Shown: one piece after another, positions 62,227-64,000 of the stretch | Position numbering within the stretch: position 1 is the stretch's first letter | Layout of the letters: the number at the start of each line of letters is the position of its first letter | From: Ructibacterium gallinarum | Lineage (GTDB): Bacteria; Bacillota; Clostridia; Monoglobales; Monoglobaceae | Reading direction: 5' to 3' | Length of the DNA stretch: 64,000 nt | Assembly: GCF_014982785.1 (NCBI RefSeq) | Contig: NZ_JADCKB010000003.1 | Coordinates: 1-64,000, forward strand | Notes under the pieces: model-generated | Seen by the model: the letters and a program-made list of their open reading frames with translations, nothing else | What the model was told of the DNA's origin: nothing | Databases searched by the model: none | Translations under genes and position numbers: made by a program

Positions 62227-62913
62227 TTAATGAATAAAGATTCCTATAATGTTATTATAGCCCGCTAGAACCACTTGCTCAATCATCATCAACAAATGGT
62301 TAAAAAACGGAAGATTAATTAATATAATCAAGGCGATGAACCCAAAACGCTCATATTCCATAATTTTAAAATATGTCCGCGCCGGCAGGACAGCATTTAA
62401 AACCTTAGAACCATCCAGCGGTGGAATCGGAATTAAATTAAATATTCCAAGTCCAAGATTCAGCATAACAAGATAATAGCAAATCATGTAACATACATTT
62501 GCAAGTTGGAAAGAAAAACTTGCTTCCGATGCAAAGCGAATATTTCCCAGCACAGCAACTCCTACTTGGGCTAAAAACGCCAACAAGAAATTTGAAATGG
62601 GTCCACCCAATGCTGTAAGCACCATACCGCCTTTTTTGTTATTAAAATTCCAGGGATTGACCGGTACTGGTTTGGCCCATCCGAAACCAAATAGAAACAA
62701 GCAAAGTGCTCCGAACGGATCTAGATGGTGCAATGGGTTCAATGACAGCCGTCCGGAATATTTGGCGGTTTTATCACCCATCCAATATGCCACTAAACCA
62801 TGGCAAAGCTCATGAATGGAAAGTGAAAGCAGAACGCAAAACGCGATTACCAGTATATAAAGCAATTTTTCGCCGATGCTGAGACTAGAATCTCGAAGCA
62901 AGGATAAAAACAT
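62227..62913 (-). CDS. M50 site-2-protease-family membrane metallopeptidase
   Basis: 228 residues, about six membrane helices. The zinc motif HELCH lies in SIHELCHGLVAYWMGD in helix 2, and the third ligand Asp in NPLHHLDPFG-type and LDGSK segments. This short form without PDZ or CBS domains is usual beside lysA-scpAB in Clostridia; it is not SpoIVFB. The substrate is unknown. GGAGGG precedes the ATG, 15 bases after the lysA stop. Confidence 0.88.
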   Translation of the reverse strand: MFLSLLRDSSLSIGEKLLYILVIAFCVLLSLSIHELCHGLVAYWMGDKTAKYSGRLSLNPLHHLDPFGALCLFLFGFGWAKPVPVNPWNFNNKKGGMVLTALGGPISNFLLAFLAQVGVAVLGNIRFASEASFSFQLANVCYMICYYLVMLNLGLGIFNLIPIPPLDGSKVLNAVLPARTYFKIMEYERFGFIALIILINLPFFNHLLMMIEQVVLAGYNNIIGIFIH

Positions 62914-62928
62914 AGCATTCCCTCCGTA

Positions 62929-64000
62929 TTATACATCACAGGCAACCAGATCCTGATAGGTTTCGCGGCGTACAGCCAAACGTGCCTTCCCATCTTTAAC
63001 CATAATGATAGGGGGTCTCGGTATCCGGTTATAGTTGCTGGCCATAGAATAATTGTACGCTCCAGTAGCCAGTACAGCCAGTAAATCTCCAGGTTTCACC
63101 TTTGGAAGCTTTGCATCCCGGATCAAAACATCACCGGATTCACAGCATTTTCCCGCAATGGTTACAGTCATCTCCCGCTCTCCCTCCGGATTTTCAGGAA
63201 GAACAGCTTCGTATTCTGATCCGTACATAATATGCCGCGGATTATCCCCCATACCGCCATCCACAGAAACATAAGTACGCACAGACGGAATTTCCTTAAC
63301 AACACCTACTGTATATAAAGTCAGGCCAGCGGAAGCAACAATAGAACGCCCAGGTTCCATTAGAATGAACGGTTGCGCCACATGGAGCCTCTCACTTTCT
63401 TCACGAACTACCCGAGCTACTGCCTCAATGTATTTATCATAATCGACAGGTGTATCCTCCTGTACATATTTAATACCATACCCGCCGCCCAAGTTTAATT
63501 CCTGAATTTGGGCGCCATATTTTTCTTTTAACATACCAATAAATTCCATCATAGTTTTCGCCGCCAATTGGAACGGCTTAAGGTCAAAAATTTGAGAACC
63601 GATATGGCAATGCACCCCAACCACGTTAATATGGGGCATACGCAATGCAATACGGACGATCTCTTCCGCCTCGCCTGTTTCCAGTGCAACACCAAATTTA
63701 GAATCAATTTGCCCGGTTTGGATAAAACTATGCGTATGGGCATCAATTCCCGGTTTAATACGGAACAAAACAGAAGTCTCCAGATTTCTTTCTGCCGCCA
63801 GCTGTTCCAGCATTTCCAGTTCCGTCATATTATCTACAACAATTCTGCCTACACCGTTTTCCAGCGCCATAACAATTTCCTCTTTTGTTTTATTGTTACC
63901 GTGGAAATAGATTTTTTTCGCAGGAAATCCAGCCTCAAGCGCCGTATACAGCTCTCCGCCAGAGACCACATCAATCCCCATACCTTCTTCCTGCATAATC
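62929..64000 (-). CDS. lysA: Diaminopimelate decarboxylase, N terminus beyond the window
   Basis: The last 357 codons of a PLP enzyme making lysine from diaminopimelate. Visible parts: GIDVVSGGELYTAL, HCHIGSQIFDL, LNLGGGYGIKY, EPGRSIVASAG, the Cys-Glu pair of CCESGDVL that completes the partner's active site, and the final GAYNYSMASNYNR. The PLP-binding Lys (YAVKAN motif) lies in the missing start. It completes the pathway of asd-dapA-dapB, though in another transcription unit, and heads the M50-scpA-scpB-DUF2953-ytfJ unit. Confidence 0.95.
   Translation of the reverse strand, partial: IMQEEGMGIDVVSGGELYTALEAGFPAKKIYFHGNNKTKEEIVMALENGVGRIVVDNMTELEMLEQLAAERNLETSVLFRIKPGIDAHTHSFIQTGQIDSKFGVALETGEAEEIVRIALRMPHINVVGVHCHIGSQIFDLKPFQLAAKTMMEFIGMLKEKYGAQIQELNLGGGYGIKYVQEDTPVDYDKYIEAVARVVREESERLHVAQPFILMEPGRSIVASAGLTLYTVGVVKEIPSVRTYVSVDGGMGDNPRHIMYGSEYEAVLPENPEGEREMTVTIAGKCCESGDVLIRDAKLPKVKPGDLLAVLATGAYNYSMASNYNRIPRPPIIMVKDGKARLAVRRETYQDLVACDV

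Noticed and set aside
62227-62913. SpoIVFB, the partner protease of SpoIVB
   Set aside because: The M50 protein lacks the CBS domain and the SpoIVFA neighbour, and its lysA/scpA context is that of the general short site-2-protease group.

Overview
This window is a stretch of chromosome from an anaerobic, endospore-forming member of the Clostridia (Bacillota). The evidence is the sporulation genes (spoIVB, spoIID, ytfJ/gerW), a single-chain PurL of about 1250 residues, an archaeal-type PurO next to a free-standing AICAR transformylase, Suf proteins of the minimal SufB/SufC type, LuxS, and consensus sigma-A promoters with strong AGGAGG ribosome sites. The genus cannot be named from the sequence alone. 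Most of the window is core metabolism and information processing. The only mobile DNA seen is the probable end of an IS3-family element at positions 1-126.

Layout. 1-2805: IS end, an XRE-type regulator with a structured leader, and (minus strand) dtd coupled to a GH127 glycosidase. 3503-16114: a ten-gene minus-strand operon read from a TTGACA-17-TAAAAT promoter: purL, a membrane-anchored PstS-like protein, punA, luxS, an MTA/SAH deaminase, purE, purM, purN, purO and purH; a DUF975 membrane protein follows. It joins de novo purine synthesis to nucleoside and methyl-cycle salvage. 16174-22640: folT (under a tetrahydrofolate riboswitch), a TrmH-type RNA methyltransferase, dprA, topA and the folate-dependent tRNA methylase trmFO. 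22747-24131: infC-rpmI-rplT with a terminator-type leader; infC appears to start at AUA. Then tRNA-Arg(CCG), a tandem-domain S11 carboxypeptidase and spoIVB with a 33-codon Asn/Lys-rich small gene upstream.

28763-34193 (plus strand): a small unknown protein, cca, tmk-metK and rqcH. 34281-39332 (minus): a membrane protein, tRNA-Gly(GCC), pepP-like/efp/zinc-ribbon operon with an endonuclease IV-like gene, rpsU and a TepA-type ClpP homologue. 39486-41378 (plus): metA (acetyl-CoA type by residue 111) and uppP with a structured leader. 41427-45451 (minus): arsR-cadA-sufC-sufB, a metal-efflux and Fe-S assembly unit behind one 12-2-12 operator. 45527-49135 (minus): spoIID-queA-tgt. 49412-52877 (plus): asd-dapA-dapB plus a stand-alone aspartokinase-type ACT protein. 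52932-59403: an MMPL exporter with a huge GLUG/coiled-coil partner, opposed by a TetR-family regulator. 59504-64000 (minus): lysA (cut by the window edge), a site-2-type protease, scpA, scpB, a DUF2953 protein and ytfJ.

No CRISPR array, prophage, rRNA or replication origin was seen. The best candidates for something new are the arsR-cadA-sufCB unit, the deaminase/LuxS/PNP trio inside the purine operon, the PstS-like membrane protein without the phosphate loop, and the MMPL/GLUG pair. All functional statements rest on reading motifs and context by eye; no database search was possible.
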